Positions 12,491-24,435 of a DNA stretch of 64,000 nt are shown one piece after another. Numbering within the stretch: the first letter of the stretch is position 1; every line of letters begins with the position of its first letter. The position numbers were made by a program, and so were the translations under genes. The notes beneath the pieces are model-generated. The model did no database searches, was not told where the DNA came from, and was given only the letters and a program-made list of their open reading frames with translations. This stretch comes from Sisyra terminalis (lineage: Eukaryota; Arthropoda; Insecta; Neuroptera; Sisyridae). The stretch covers positions 13,578,001 to 13,642,000 of the forward strand of contig OY292279.1 in the NCBI GenBank assembly GCA_958496175.1, given 5' to 3'.

Positions 12491-14220
12491 AACGACGTAT
12501 TTTGAAAACAACTGTTATATTTGTGAATATTGGCCAAGGAATTTTTAGAATTATTTTCTATCCCATAAACTAATGAACGTAATGGATTTGGTGGTGGTGG
12601 GACCAATTGGGGCAATTTTACTTTTCCACCAGCACTACATAACCCAGTAGATTCACTACTGTATTTTAGCGCTTTGAAATATTGATAAATGATTGTCATT
12701 TCCCCAATTGTTACACATTATAATAAATATTAAGCCAAATATGTAATTTTAAGTAAATGGCAGCACTTTTGCAAAATAACAAAGCCAAGAAATGACATAC
12801 TTGTTTGTTGTCCAATATTTATTGGTGGCAGCACCTACCCTGGCTATTCTGGCCTATATGACAGGTATTAACAGTTTATATAGGGATTTTTTTTTTATCG
12901 CTTTTACTATTTTTCTTACAATTTCTTCCTGTTTTCTCATCTTTTAAACCTTCCTTTGTTTTCTACAAATATTTCAACACCAAAATGAGCCAAAGCGGTC
13001 CAGAAGCTTTCAAACTTTTGCAAAATCCACACGTCTCAACTCATTTTTATAAAATAGACAAGCTTTCGCAGCTTTTATGAGACATATAGCCATACCTAAA
13101 ATATTCTTCAGATCTAGCACCATCGGTTTATTAATGGCTTCGATTTCTTCAAATGTTCTTAGAACAGCAAAACTGTTACGATATGTACTTCTTGTGAATT
13201 TTGATACACCTATTGGTATACTACTCTCATATAAAATTCTTATTTTCATTAAATGTCTAAGAAATTTTTGAAACACCTAGGGAAAACAATACTTTAATAT
13301 CCTCCTATGGGAATGATTCATGATTAATACTGAAAAACGGTATTTACCTAACCTACCTAATTTAAAAATCTGCCTTTTGTTACTAAAAGTATTTCTGAGA
13401 AAATCTTTAGCAAATGAGTAATCTTTGATTTTAAAAGTTTGATTTTTTAACTTTAATATATAATCAGCTTCTTTTTATACCGTTTTTAAATCTTTTTGAG
13501 GTTTTTGGTAGTAACAACGTGGCCAAATCGAACTAATTCGAAAATGGCGAAAATATTGGATATCATAATGCCCAACTTACACACTTACGGAAATATTTTT
13601 CCTGAACAATGATTACCAACATTAGTTGTGAATGACTTTGAAGTCATGTAAATTATAATAATGTACACAAATACGAAACAATAATAGTAATGCAATTACA
13701 TATTTCACACTTTCGTCACTAGTTGGTGTTAGAATAGGCTATAAGTAAGTTATGAAGATAGCAAAGTACCCAAAATTGGAAATGTGCGACTTTTATAGTT
13801 TAATTCTAGTTTTCTTCCCCATTTATTTTAAAGAATGTATACTTGAAATTAAATAAATTGAATCGAAAAAGTAAATGAACAAATAGAACCATAAATGTGA
13901 AGAAAATAAGAAAAGACAACAAAGAAAAGCTTATTATATGGATATCATTTCCCAAGGAAATGGACTCATATTTTATATAGTTGAAGGTAAATTTGGAAGT
14001 CCCAAGAAAAAGGAAGAAGTTGGATTGAAATCCTGGACTTAACAAATAATAATGGACAACCCCAATTTAAAAAGCTTTGCTAAGCTTAAACGACACTGGA
14101 ATGAAGAATTCAAGCACGCCGGAGGCTAAATCTTCCCTTGGGAAGAAAACAAAAAATATATATATATATTTGAAATCGTCTTAACTATCGGTACTTATAA
14201 ATTAAAAATTTGAAAGAAAT
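12491..14220. other. AT-rich intronic sequence
   Basis: No supported gene. A short GT-rich stretch at 12580-12660 and a (TA)n run at about 14155-14170 are the only local features. Open frames at 13010-13276 and 13806-14045 show no recognisable domain. Confidence 0.4.
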
Positions 14221-14224
14221 TTAT

Positions 14225-14530
14225 TAGTCGGTTCATAAAATTTGGGTCCCCGGGGAGAGCAACGACCGTTCTAAAATCTAAGATCTAAAAAACGCATTTT
14301 CGTGAAAGATCATGTGTGCCTTCTCTTATTTCTTTATTTTTGTGGAATTTTATAGTTTTTTTTTTCATTTAGAATTTTTTTCTTCTTTTTGTATCAAGAC
14401 GAATATGATGGCGATGGTGAATGAGGCGGTGCGGTCACGTCACGCGATCATAGTCGAACAAATTGTATATGGGGCCGCTTGCCTTGTCCGGCCGCCATCT
14501 TTCCTCATCACATTTCTCTGTTTGTTTTAT
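14225..14530. promoter_or_regulatory. Mixed-composition island with PHO/YY1-like GCCAT cores
   Basis: Stands out from AT-rich surroundings: tccccggggagagc, ggtcacgtcacgcg and ggccgccatctttcc. GCCAT cores lie at 14494-14498 (+) and 14408-14412 (-), and a GAGAG lies near 14250. Clustered GCCAT and GAGAG words are typical of insect Polycomb/Trithorax response elements, which Hox genes use. That role is inference from motif content only. Confidence 0.25.
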
Positions 14531-15444
14531 ATTTCTTGGAATCAAACGTATTATTTTTATTAAAAATAAAAATCAATACGCTTTTTCCGGTGTGTATGCT
14601 ACAAAACTACACAACAAAAAATGTATTTTCTCTTTTCGAAAATTAATTTCCAGCAGATATGCTAGATCTCACCTAAAAAGCTCTAATGGACGCAGTTTCC
14701 TTTTTTTCTCTGATTAATAGAAGAATTGGATTTGCAATTTGCACGGTAGCAAATTCATAATGACTGGTGTTGAATTGTTGAAGGCATAAATGGAATTTAT
14801 GAGGAGTGACGTGGAAGGTGGAGCATTTTGCATACAAAGCATAAGTATACTTGTATATAATATACACTACAGAAATGCAGTTTAGAAAATTAATTAATAA
14901 ACTCAGACAAAGTTGCAATGCAAAACTTGATTTTTATGCAAATGTTCGTGTACGAACACTTGACGTGTTCGAAATTAATGGAAAATGAAAAGGGCGATAG
15001 CGATTTTGATATGTATTTTTTTTCCTCAAATAAAATTAGATTAGACAAGAAATTTCAGCCGCATGAAAGAAAAAAATATAATTAAATATAAAATTATAAT
15101 AAACCGAGTCACGCATTATGAATTCGAAAAAATATATCGTTATGAAATGCCTGTCGTCTCTATTTGAATAAATCTAGAAGTTTGGCTTAAAAAGTTTTCG
15201 AAGACATTAAATAGAATGTAATCCAAGAGATAAGCCGATTTAAAATCGGATAATCTGCTTTTAGAATAGAATAAATATAGAAATTGAACAAAAGATGAAA
15301 AAGGACGACAAACCTTACAATTAATAGTCTAAACCTTTTTCAATATCAATGTTTGCACATATATGCTTATAATTTTATTTTTATAGAATTAATTTGAATA
15401 AATGTAATAGTTTTTCATTTAGTTCATCTGAAACATGATTTTAC

Positions 15445-16262
15445 CGTCGAAACCAAAACCGAATTTCGGTATCAGTCTTAGTTTCGGCCGAAACCGAAAC
15501 TTCCATATAAGATAATGTTTTTGAAAGAAAAAAGTTAGTAATAATAGGCAGTCTTTACTTTTAAACCCTAGATATTTATTATTCATTTAGTGTCTGATAT
15601 TTAAGCCCATATTACTTCTTATTTCAAATATATTATTTATGCTTCCCAAAATAAGGGTTGATTTGAAGCAAATTCACTTAATATTAAGTGATTTATTTTT
15701 GATATTAGTTATAAATAATATAAAATAAAAAATTAGCCTTCTGGTAACCGAATGGTCAAGATGGTGGCTATATATTGGTAGATGTTGAGTTCAAATCTAG
15801 AAAAAAATCAATTTTTTTGATATTTCTTGATTAAGAAATTTTTATTAACCCTTGGGTCACTAAAGACCGTGACAGTTATAAAGCGACGGTAAATAACAAC
15901 TAAAAAAAGAATTACTAAACAAAATGACATTTTACCCAAATAAGTTTAAGTACACAGAACTGAAAATACTCTTTTTTACATCAAAAAAAACAAATAATTT
16001 CTTCTAAGCTTTTGTCAAATTCTTCTATTTTTTTGCCGAACTAAAAAAAATATTAAAATGCTTCATTAATACAACTATGTGCTAAAACTAATTTTAGAAA
16101 ATATTATAAAAAAAAAACAATAATTTTTTAACATTTTCATCTTACGAATTCAATTTCGATTTCGTTCGTAGTTTCGGCTGGACGGCAACCGAAACCCAAT
16201 CTAATCGGAAACTCGTTTTTTTTGCCGAAACTAGACCGAAACCGAAAGCTCAATCGGATACT
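15445..16262. mobile_element. Element bounded by CGAAACCGAAA-type inverted ends, with a SINE inside
   Basis: Left part (15445-15505) carries repeated ccgaaac words (tttcggccgaaaccgaaac). The right part (16141-16260) repeats them in mixed orientation (gtttcggctggacggcaacc, ccgaaactagaccgaaaccg). This looks like a diverged foldback or MITE-type element of about 820 bp. The SINE copy at 15735-15905 lies inside it. Confidence 0.45.
15735..15905 (+). mobile_element. tRNA-derived SINE, copy 1
   Basis: A pol III A-box-like segment (aaccgaatggtcaagatgg) is followed about 35 bases on by a B-box-like gttcaaatc. The 3' tail reads gggtcactaaagaccgtgac then ttataaagcgacgg. The same head and tail occur together at 33061-33213 on the other strand, and a head recurs at 53322. 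The tRNA-like head resembles Leu/Ser tRNAs (ggccgagtggtctag in the other copies), but it does not fold as a tRNA gene. Confidence 0.7.
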
Positions 16263-19200
16263 AATAGGATGATTAAATTTGACCAATTTAAATAAAAGAC
16301 AAAGAAATGGTGGATGAGGTTAATAGAAAAGAAATGTAAAAACCAGTAGAAGAAGTGGAAGAAGTTCCAAAATCGGTACCCAAAAATTGCAGAATAAACT
16401 GTCCTTAAAATGTTCCATTCTTGTTTAACAATTATTACACAAACAATTCCAGGTAATTTATTTTAAAAGTGCAATATCACACAATGGGCACCTTATTATG
16501 ATATTTTAAAAGTCAGCTCAGAAGAAAATTTAATAAGGAGTCAAATTTCTTTGGAAAATGTATAATTTTTATATTTTTTAAGCACTATCTTCATAGTGTT
16601 GCACTAAGCGCTTTTGTTTTGTTGGCTTATTGTGGAAGGGAGCAGTCCCATGGATTAATTTAATTTTTTCTTGATATTTTTAAGACTAAAAATGATAAAT
16701 TTGGTATTTGAGCTTTTAAAGCTCATAGTTGGAACGAAAGTTCTCAATAAGTCTTCCATCTTCCACCTTGGAACACCAAAATGATCAGCAATAACCAAAC
16801 TTTTTGGCAAGCTCCAGACTTATCAAATTACAACTAATAATAAAGTTATTCCACATTTAACTGATTTTTGGAGGAATAAAATGATTCATAGATATTTTAC
16901 AGTGCCAAAATAATATTTACTATTTTTCTGTGCAACGAGAGTTTGAATTTTCCATGGGGTTGGATTCCTTTTTTAGCACTGTTTGAATAGGTTAACGATT
17001 CTAATCCATAATTTATCCAATTTCTTGAATTTTTCCAAACCATTTGTAAAGCCCATAAGCTTTTTTGGTTGAGAATTGTATGGAATGCTCAATGGAACAC
17101 TATACATGACTTTATATGGATGAGTTTCGCAAAAATAGCTATTTGATAAAAAATTTAACAATTTACAAACTTTTCCCTCAGGTATCAAATTGGGTTAGAA
17201 AGAAAAAACAATATTGCCAAGTCCCAAGTTGGGAACCTTTAAAAAATATCCGTTAGATATTTTTTTCGTTACCATTACATTGATGATTGTTCTATTAAGA
17301 AATTTATATTTTTCATAGAGCTTTATTGAATCTTCTACATTTTACTTATTAAAAGCATTAACGTCAAATTACGAAGCTACCTAAAGGCATCTGCAAATGT
17401 TTTTAAAATTCGTATGCTAGTTAGTAATTTATGAGCATTTGTAATAGCTACTAATAACTAAGAATTAGTGCAAACCGTTAGAAAACCACTTTTCTTAACC
17501 TTAAACAAAGTTATTATGAGTTATAATTATTTTGATATCATACTTGTATCGTACCTTGGAATATTGTTTACCCTTATATCTATTTTGGACTAAAAAAATC
17601 TATAGACTAAATTGATGAAACTTAGGTTACGATAATGTCTGAGTTTAAAGTAATAACGCAATAATTTTGTTTTATAAAAGGCACATTATGAATATTACTT
17701 TTCTTTTAAAGTAATTTTCTTTATGTTTGATTTAATGTTGATTGATAATTTATTGTTGAAAGGAGTTAAAGGTAATTTTTATTGGATTTTAATATCTTTG
17801 GCATAAATCGAACTTTAAAAATTAGGTATTTACCTAAAACCTACTATTGCAAAAGTAATAATATTTTTCTTAAAAAATATGTTTTAAGGGGATTTACCCG
17901 TGTGTTGGGTTTCGAAAAACGTTTTTTTATTAATTCACTTATTAGCGTATGAATAATATTTTCTTGCTTAACAAAATTCTGTGAAAATTTCAGCTGTCCA
18001 ATATTTCAAGTATGGCTTAGCAATTTAATTCAAAAGCAGAAGAGACTTAATTGGTTTGCTGAATATGGTTCTGCATTACAATTAATGCTTTTTCTCTTGT
18101 ACTTTTTACTCGATAAAGCTTTTTATTTTAATAACCCAAAATTGCCAACTTGAGGGTCCAAGTAGAAAATTTTACCCCGAAATTCAAATCATGTATGAAT
18201 TTTGAAACTTCTTTACAAAAAGAATGTCGTTTTTTTCAATTTACAATTAAAATCCGCCTTAATAGTATCAACGTTTTGACATACGTGCAAATTTTTAATG
18301 TCATATTAGTAAAAATCAATTGATTAACAAGGAAAATATCAAAAATATACATTTTGAACATCACTTAAGCTTTAACTTACTAAAGCTTGCTGTTTACCAC
18401 TAAGTAAATGTGATAACGATTGAAATTAATAGAAATCCAAAGGAATAACTTTGGACGATTATAATAGTTGCATCAATATCCCCTCCTCCTTAATTAATTA
18501 TTTTTTCCAGGACTTTTCCTCTGTAGAGGGTTCTTGAATTACCATGTTGCAGCATAGAATTTAATCGGTTAACAATTTTTGGACACTTTTGGGTATTTGG
18601 CCGATCGATTAAGATTGATTGGGATTATTTGACAGTTTTTCAACTTTCTGGCATCCTTTCGGCATCATTTTCCAACTTAACTTTTTATTGGTAAATTTTT
18701 TTGTCATATTTCGTTGAAACCAATTGAAGAAATGAAAGTGATCGAATTTGAGATTACAAAAACGTATTTGGCATTAATGAACTTCTAATGCAGTTAGATA
18801 AACATTGTAAATGTTTTAGGTAACAACTTTGCGTTGCTATCCTGTATCCTGTGAAACCCGATGAGCATACAATACCGATTTTATACTATTTTGGGTTTTT
18901 GGTCCTACCATTTCAATATACATTTCTGAATAAAAAATATTTTGTGATTCTTACTTAGTTGATAAATTACTCCAATCATTAAATGCTTTTAGTACCACTT
19001 AATAAGCAGATAAATGGCAATTGAATGACTATTGGTTTAAAAATAACATTCTTTTTTGGTACACCTAATATTATAAAGTATTGATTACGATAAGGTGATG
19101 AGTGATCATTTAGAATTACTCCTAGAAGTTTAGCAATTTAGTAAAGCTCTCCAAATCAAAAACAAAGCAAATAGATTTGGATTAAATTAGAACTATTTGT

Positions 19201-19320
19201 AGTTAACATTTTTTGAGTATCTACGCCATTTTTGATTTTATAAATAAATCAGAGACAGAACAAGGCGTACGACAAGTGCAAGAATCTTCATTATTTTTTG
19301 GATAAAATTTCGACAAAACC
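16263..19320. other. AT-rich intronic sequence with a possible decayed coding stretch
   Basis: Mostly featureless. On the minus strand at 16570-17200 several long but interrupted frames occur, including a 71-codon one at 16973-17188 with CETHPYKVMYSVPLSIPYNS. They may be an old transposon coding region; I cannot name a family. The rest holds nothing I can support. Confidence 0.35.
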
Positions 19321-19383
19321 ATCTGGCGGCCATGTTAAGTGAAATGTCCATCCGTCGTTCATGTCCGTTTTGAAAATGTCAAT

Positions 19384-19393
19384 CTGTCAATCA
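19384..19393 (-). promoter_or_regulatory. PBC-Meis composite site TGATTGACAG
   Basis: Exact ten-base match to the Pbx-Prep/Exd-Hth composite consensus on the minus strand. Confidence 0.45.
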
Positions 19394-20050
19394 ACCTAGG
19401 ATACGAGGAAGATACGAAGACGGCAACGACATCATATGTGAAAGTGTCATTCTGTCAGAATGTCCATCATCATCTCGTCACTTCATTCCTCCAATAATTC
19501 CCATATAACTTGTCCGAAAGAGGTCGCATCTGTACATGCTCATCCAAATCTTGTGTTCCAAAATTTAAAGACCAAAGTTGTATTTTTACGAGATTATTTA
19601 CTTTTAATTTTCGTGTAAAATTTGAAAATATTTTTCCTTTCATCTAATTAAAAAAAAAAATAAAACGCAGGAGAAGAGAAGAAGTGTCTCATCAAGTGTT
19701 TTCTATTTAAATTTTCTAGAAGATTAAAATTAAATTTAAATCCACCACATACTCGTGTTATATAATACGAGGATTAATGTTCGTATATCTACAGAAGAAG
19801 GCTTAGAGGAAAAGTTTTTCGTAAACCCGTTCGAGTTTTCGATTTTCGAAAATTCATTTTGAAAATGCATGCCATGAAAATATATTCCATATATGGGATT
19901 TAGTCTTTATATCCGGCACTATTCAACATTTCTGAACCCATCTTACCCCCATCTCCTTGGAGGGATGAGAAACTCGATATTTTCGAATGGAACGAGTGTT
20001 TGGCGTATAGAGAAAATTATCCCGAGGGTTTGTTACACAGGGTGGTTGCG

Positions 20051-20060
20051 TGATTGACAT
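20051..20060 (+). promoter_or_regulatory. PBC-Meis-like site TGATTGACAT
   Basis: Nine of ten bases match the composite; the last base differs. Confidence 0.35.
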
Positions 20061-20102
20061 GAACCTCATCAGTATTCCAGCCTTACGATTGGACAGACGG
20101 AG

Positions 20103-20112
20103 CTGTCAATCA
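20103..20112 (-). promoter_or_regulatory. PBC-Meis composite site TGATTGACAG
   Basis: Second exact match, 719 bases from the first and 43 bases after the plus-strand variant. Confidence 0.45.
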
Positions 20113-20921
20113 AAAAGTTTGGTACATACAAAACTACCCTACGTGTTTTGCCTGCCTCTGTTGCCATTCGCAGCCTCCACCACAACCCTTACCAACAAAA
20201 AACCGAAATATATGTAGATATTTTAAATATAAATATAGCCCACATCCATTTTGGGTATTTACGAAAATCCTATACAGAAATTATAAAAAAAATTCAAACG
20301 ATTTTTGTTCGCTTACAAAAATCCTATTTGAAATTTTAAATGAAATGTTTCCCCGATTTTTTTTTCGAGTTGAATGGATTTTTAATATTACTGTCAGACT
20401 CGTAATGGAATCGCCCGTATTAACCAAGAGCTTTTTGTACCGATACGAAATGTAATAGGGAGTTAAGCGTCCGGAATGCACATTGCTAAAATAGGATGTA
20501 CAAACTTGAAAAGCTCATTTTATGTAAGCCTAAACCATTTTCATACAAGCATTTAACATTAAATTAACTTTGAATATAATTTGTTTTAAAAATAATCTCG
20601 AAATTATATGAAGCTTTATTTTATTTTTAAGCTTTGATTTTATCTTTCTTATTACGAATTAATTTACTTAATATTAACTTACTGTTGCATCTAAAATTGA
20701 TTAAATTATTAATCAAAATATTTAAAAAAATTTTTAATAAAAATTAATAAAACAAAAAGGTGCTTTGTAAATTGGTTCAAATAAAAAAATAATGAAATTA
20801 GAGGATCCTTAATTATGTATTCTTCAGTATAATTGAATTATTTTTGCTCACCTAATGGAAAATTGTGCAATTTTTTGAATAATATTTTATGTGTTTAATA
20901 TTGATTCCGATCCTGTAGTTT

Positions 20922-21125
20922 ATCTTCAATTTTTTGTAGTTTCGAGGGTTATATAGGATCTTTATACAATCATACATATTATATCCTCTATACATTTTAC
21001 TGTTGTTTATAATCGCTTGAAAAAGCAATAATAAATTGCGAAACGTTGAACAAAAATAACAAAGAGTAAATTATTTAAAAATAAAAGATCCTCAAAAATC
21101 CTTGAAACTATAACAAATTGAAGAT
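20922..21125. repeat. Short inverted-repeat element with a decayed hammerhead-like centre
   Basis: Ends 20922-20947 and 21100-21125 are inverted repeats (atcttcaatt...gtagtttc against its complement, about 22 of 26 matching). In between, GCAAT (21025-21029) pairs with ATTGC (21035-21039) around a 5-base loop, directly followed by GAAACG (21040). This is the stem II plus GAAA layout seen in the hammerhead-bearing families here. The 5' core is degenerate (CTTGAAAAA instead of CTGATGA). Confidence 0.45.
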
Positions 21126-21369
21126 ATATTTTTTTATTTAATATCGTCAAAATCTGAGTTTTAGATTAAACTTAGGTACATAAAATTTGAACAAGGCAGT
21201 GGAATGGTTGTATCAATAAAATTAACCATATTTATACAAAATAGTCACTGAAATTTTGATATCAGAAGCAAAACTGGGGAGGCCATTTACTTGATTTACT
21301 CATTCAGTATTGATTAACCGTCCATAGGGCGTCAAAAACCAAAAATAAAAATCAAATATGGCGTAGTAA

Positions 21370-21886
21370 ACGCCATCTATATAAGCACAGTTTTTGTAGT
21401 AACTAATAACAATAGTTGGAAAATGAGTACTGCTAAGCGCCAGTCAACAAAAATAAGCGATTGCATTTTACTTACTTCGTTTTCTTCAGTTACCTATACC
21501 AGAGAAGAGTGACTTAAGGAGCGATTTCATGCTGACGCTTGACGCTGTTTTTTAGCGTCAAATTAAGCTACGCGGTATAATTACGACCAATGCGCCATCT
21601 GGATTAAAAGCAGCGGAAAAGCTAAAAATATTTTGATTTAAACGCTGGTATCATTGAGTCTACTACAGTTATAGCTACTTTCTAAACTATAACTATGTGT
21701 TATTACTCCAAAAAGATTATAGAATAAGATTGATTGATAAATTGAATTTATTTCTTCAGTGTCCCTTGATAATGCATTTTAATGTACAAACTTGATGCTG
21801 ATTTCCATCTAGGTGGCGCTTTGATCGAAATTGAACTACGTAACCAAAGTTAGTTCACTCCTAATTCGTGCCTATGTAGACGGCGC
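21370..21886. promoter_or_regulatory. Cluster of four CTCF-like GGCGC motifs
   Basis: Insect CTCF prefers a core close to AGRKGGCGC. Matches are AGGTGGCGC at 21811-21819 (+) and AGATGGCGC at 21592-21600 (-). One-mismatch forms are AGATGGCGT at 21370-21378 (-) and AGACGGCGC at 21878-21886 (+). Four such words within 520 bp of AT-rich DNA could mark an insulator within the Hox cluster. A transposon origin of gcgccatct words is an alternative. Confidence 0.3.
21539..21561. other. Perfect 8-bp hairpin
   Basis: TTGACGCT (21539-21546) and AGCGTCAA (21554-21561) form a perfect stem with a 7-base T-rich loop, inside the CTCF-like cluster. No function can be assigned. Confidence 0.5.
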
Positions 21887-22189
21887 TGACAAGCACTTCT
21901 ATTGCGGCTTGTCGTTGCTATATAATTGTTAACTATCCACTTTAATAGATCAGTGTTTTTCAGGCTAAATTTTGAACTGTTATAATTATAAATCAATGAA
22001 AAAGTATAACTAAAGTTTCAAGAACAAATAGTATTATTAGGTAATTCAACAGATTGGTTGAAAAGTATTGATGAGAAATTTTATTTTAAGCAGTGAATTT
22101 ATTTTATCTTAATCTTTCTTATTGGATTTTCCAAGAAATAGAAAACAATGTAAATGATCAATCTAAATCCCCCGCTGCGTTGCCAAATG

Positions 22190-23170
22190 TATGTCGACAC
22201 TTATAATTTTTTCGGTTATAAATTTTCAACTCGACTTGAAATCGAGTTTTTTCCTCGGTTAAACCGATTTGTGTTCACTTTATTTATAACACGATAAAGA
22301 ATATTTTATAGGCTCTTAAAGTCGGTCTGGTTCGTTAAAAATCCAGGTTTGTGCGAAGGGTGCTGTAACGGGGGGACGCAATGCGAGCACAAATATGGGA
22401 AAAGTAGGGAATGGGGGGGAAAAGAGTCAGTGTCGAGTTGTTATATGGAGCAAGAATTTACTTAAAAACATTATCGCGTTTGTGGTTAAAACGGATAACA
22501 TCCTAAATAGGGGGTGGGTTCGGTTATTTGGTTCGGAAAGAGAATGGAAACGAACGTCGGGAATCTGGAAAAGATTTATTAATTCACGAGATGTAAGTGG
22601 AATGTAACAATTTTTTTCCATCAAAAACGAGAAAAAATAAAAAATCAATTTTTTTTCTCGTGTTTTATTAATGAAATTCTCTTGTGGTTTTTTTTCCAAG
22701 GGATGGTGGTTGAAATAAATATACATTTAAAAGAAGTTTTTTTTTTGTTATTCAAATGATCTTAAATGCTGTTCAAATCGTTCTTTAGCGTTAGGGGAAT
22801 AAATATTTTAATTTAAAATCATCCACCTCCCTGAACTAAGGAGGGTAAAGTATGTGTGGTGCTTGGCAATGGTAATGGTGGATGTTCTGCTACTGATGAT
22901 CCTGGTGGTGGGTTTTAATCTGTATGCGGTGAAGTTTTTTATGCAACCCACCGTGGTTCCGGAAAACTCTCCTTTCGTTCCTCGCTACCCAAGTTTCACA
23001 TAGGTTTATTACATATACGACGCGTGGTTCGGGTTTCTAGCCTCATCCCCTATTTGTCGTCCCATCGTTCTTAGCCCCCATTCCCGACTTGCCTGTTACA
23101 GCGAGTCAGTACATTACCGCCCTCTGTGCTCTGATAAAAAGCATCTTGTACTTGGAGATTTACTTGCAGC
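22190..23170. other. Mixed-composition island
   Basis: About 1 kb with GC-rich segments: gtaacggggggacgcaatgc near 22366 and a region at 22960-23130 with cgacgcgtggttcgggt and taccgccctctgtgctc. Short hairpins occur at 22234-22247 (ctcgacttgaaatcgag type) and 22257-22269 (cggttaaaccg). The open frames 22395-22607 (+) and 22427-22726 (-) overlap and have no recognised domain. It may be conserved non-coding DNA. Confidence 0.3.
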
Positions 23171-24162
23171 CGCCACATATTCAAATTATCAGTGAATTAG
23201 TTTTTCGTTTTTCCTTGAGACTTTCAGAGTTTATGTCTTATAATGTACTCGATGACTAAGAGGAAAAAGAATAAATTTTTGACCTGTCTACCCCAAAAGC
23301 AAACTTTATACTTATACCAACATTGTTGCGTCCCTTAAATACTTTGCCACTTGTTATTACAATGTCCATTATTTTCTCAAACCAATTTATTTTATAACTA
23401 ACTCTTCTACTATCATTTTATACTCATAATTGAAAACATAGTTTATTGTAAAAAAATCACAATTAAAATAGCAATTACTTTATGAAATGTAGTCCAAAAG
23501 CAATAATCAATTTGATACATCTTTTTTGAAGTTAAACTTCTTTAGCGACGTTAAAAAATAATCAGACTAAATTTTTATTTAAATGTGATACCGTGAAGCT
23601 GCAGTAGGAAATTCAAACGGGACGATTTTTGAGAGCAATTTGCATAGTACTTAAAAACGCAATCAAGTCGATCAAGTGGACCGCTAGCACAGGTTTTTTG
23701 TTATTCGGTTAAGAAAACCAACTGAAATGTTCGAAGACGAGGTTTAAAAGTGCTGGAAAGAGATAACAGTCATAACAGGTACCGTCAGTTGTTATTTTAT
23801 ATTTAAAACGTCGATATCATCGAACTTAACATTTTCAATTTTTATCGTTTCAACCATATCCATATTATTACAAAATAGTTTAAATACATTCAAAAGATAG
23901 GTATTTTTTTTAAACTATTCAATGCGATGTTTGAAATAATGCAAGGAAAGTCAATTAATAAATTATATTGCAATTTTTTTTTAAATATTTGAATTAAAAA
24001 CCCGTTTAAGTTCATATCTATAAATGGGTAATAAAATAAACAATTACTATCGTATTAATTCAATTTTTACTCCACCGCTATTTGTACTTGCTGTAGATAT
24101 ACGAAATTGACTATTTAGGCAAACAGTATGTATATCCAATTGAATCTTTATTTATATCGATA
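23171..24162. other. AT-rich intronic sequence, nothing recognised
   Basis: No genes, repeat ends or islands seen. Confidence 0.4.
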
Positions 24163-24435
24163 CAAGGGCGAATTCAAGGAGGGAGGTACGGGGGCACATG
24201 CCCCCTCCAGGGTATTTTTGTGTACTGTGGAGATTCCATAACAGTGCAAACTTAGAAGTAAATCAAATTAATAAAGTTGTGAAAATATACGAATAAAATT
24301 ACAGAAAGAACATTAGTGAAACTTTAGTCTATTTCTGGCTGGAATTGTGATTTTTTTTCGTGATCTTTTTCATGCACTTATAAATGAAAGATGATATTGT
24401 GCCCCCCTTAGAAAAAAATCCTGAATCTCTCCTTG
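24163..24435. mobile_element. hAT-like MITE, copy A (273 bp)
   Basis: Begins CAAGGGCG and ends with the complement-like ctccttg. It aligns along its whole length with the copy at 50749-51022, including gggggcac..tgccccc near the left end and gtgcccccc near the right end. Compared with copy B the outer bases are eroded and no clear 8-bp target duplication remains. The 63-codon frame inside is not a gene. Confidence 0.8.

Larger units (their letters stand above)
19321..20135. promoter_or_regulatory. Candidate pb intronic enhancer with PBC/Meis composite sites
   Basis: A GC-richer island of about 800 bp. It contains CTGTCAATCA twice (19384-19393, 20103-20112) and TGATTGACAT once (20051-20060). 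TGATTGACAG is the known composite recognised by PBC (Extradenticle/Pbx) with Meis/Prep (Homothorax) homeoproteins. Further TGTCA words occur near 19378 and 19447-19460, and a GCCAT core lies in ggcggccatg at 19329-19333. Vertebrate Hoxa2 uses Prep/Pbx sites in its intron, so auto- or cross-regulation of pb is a reasonable hypothesis, but untested. Confidence 0.4.
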
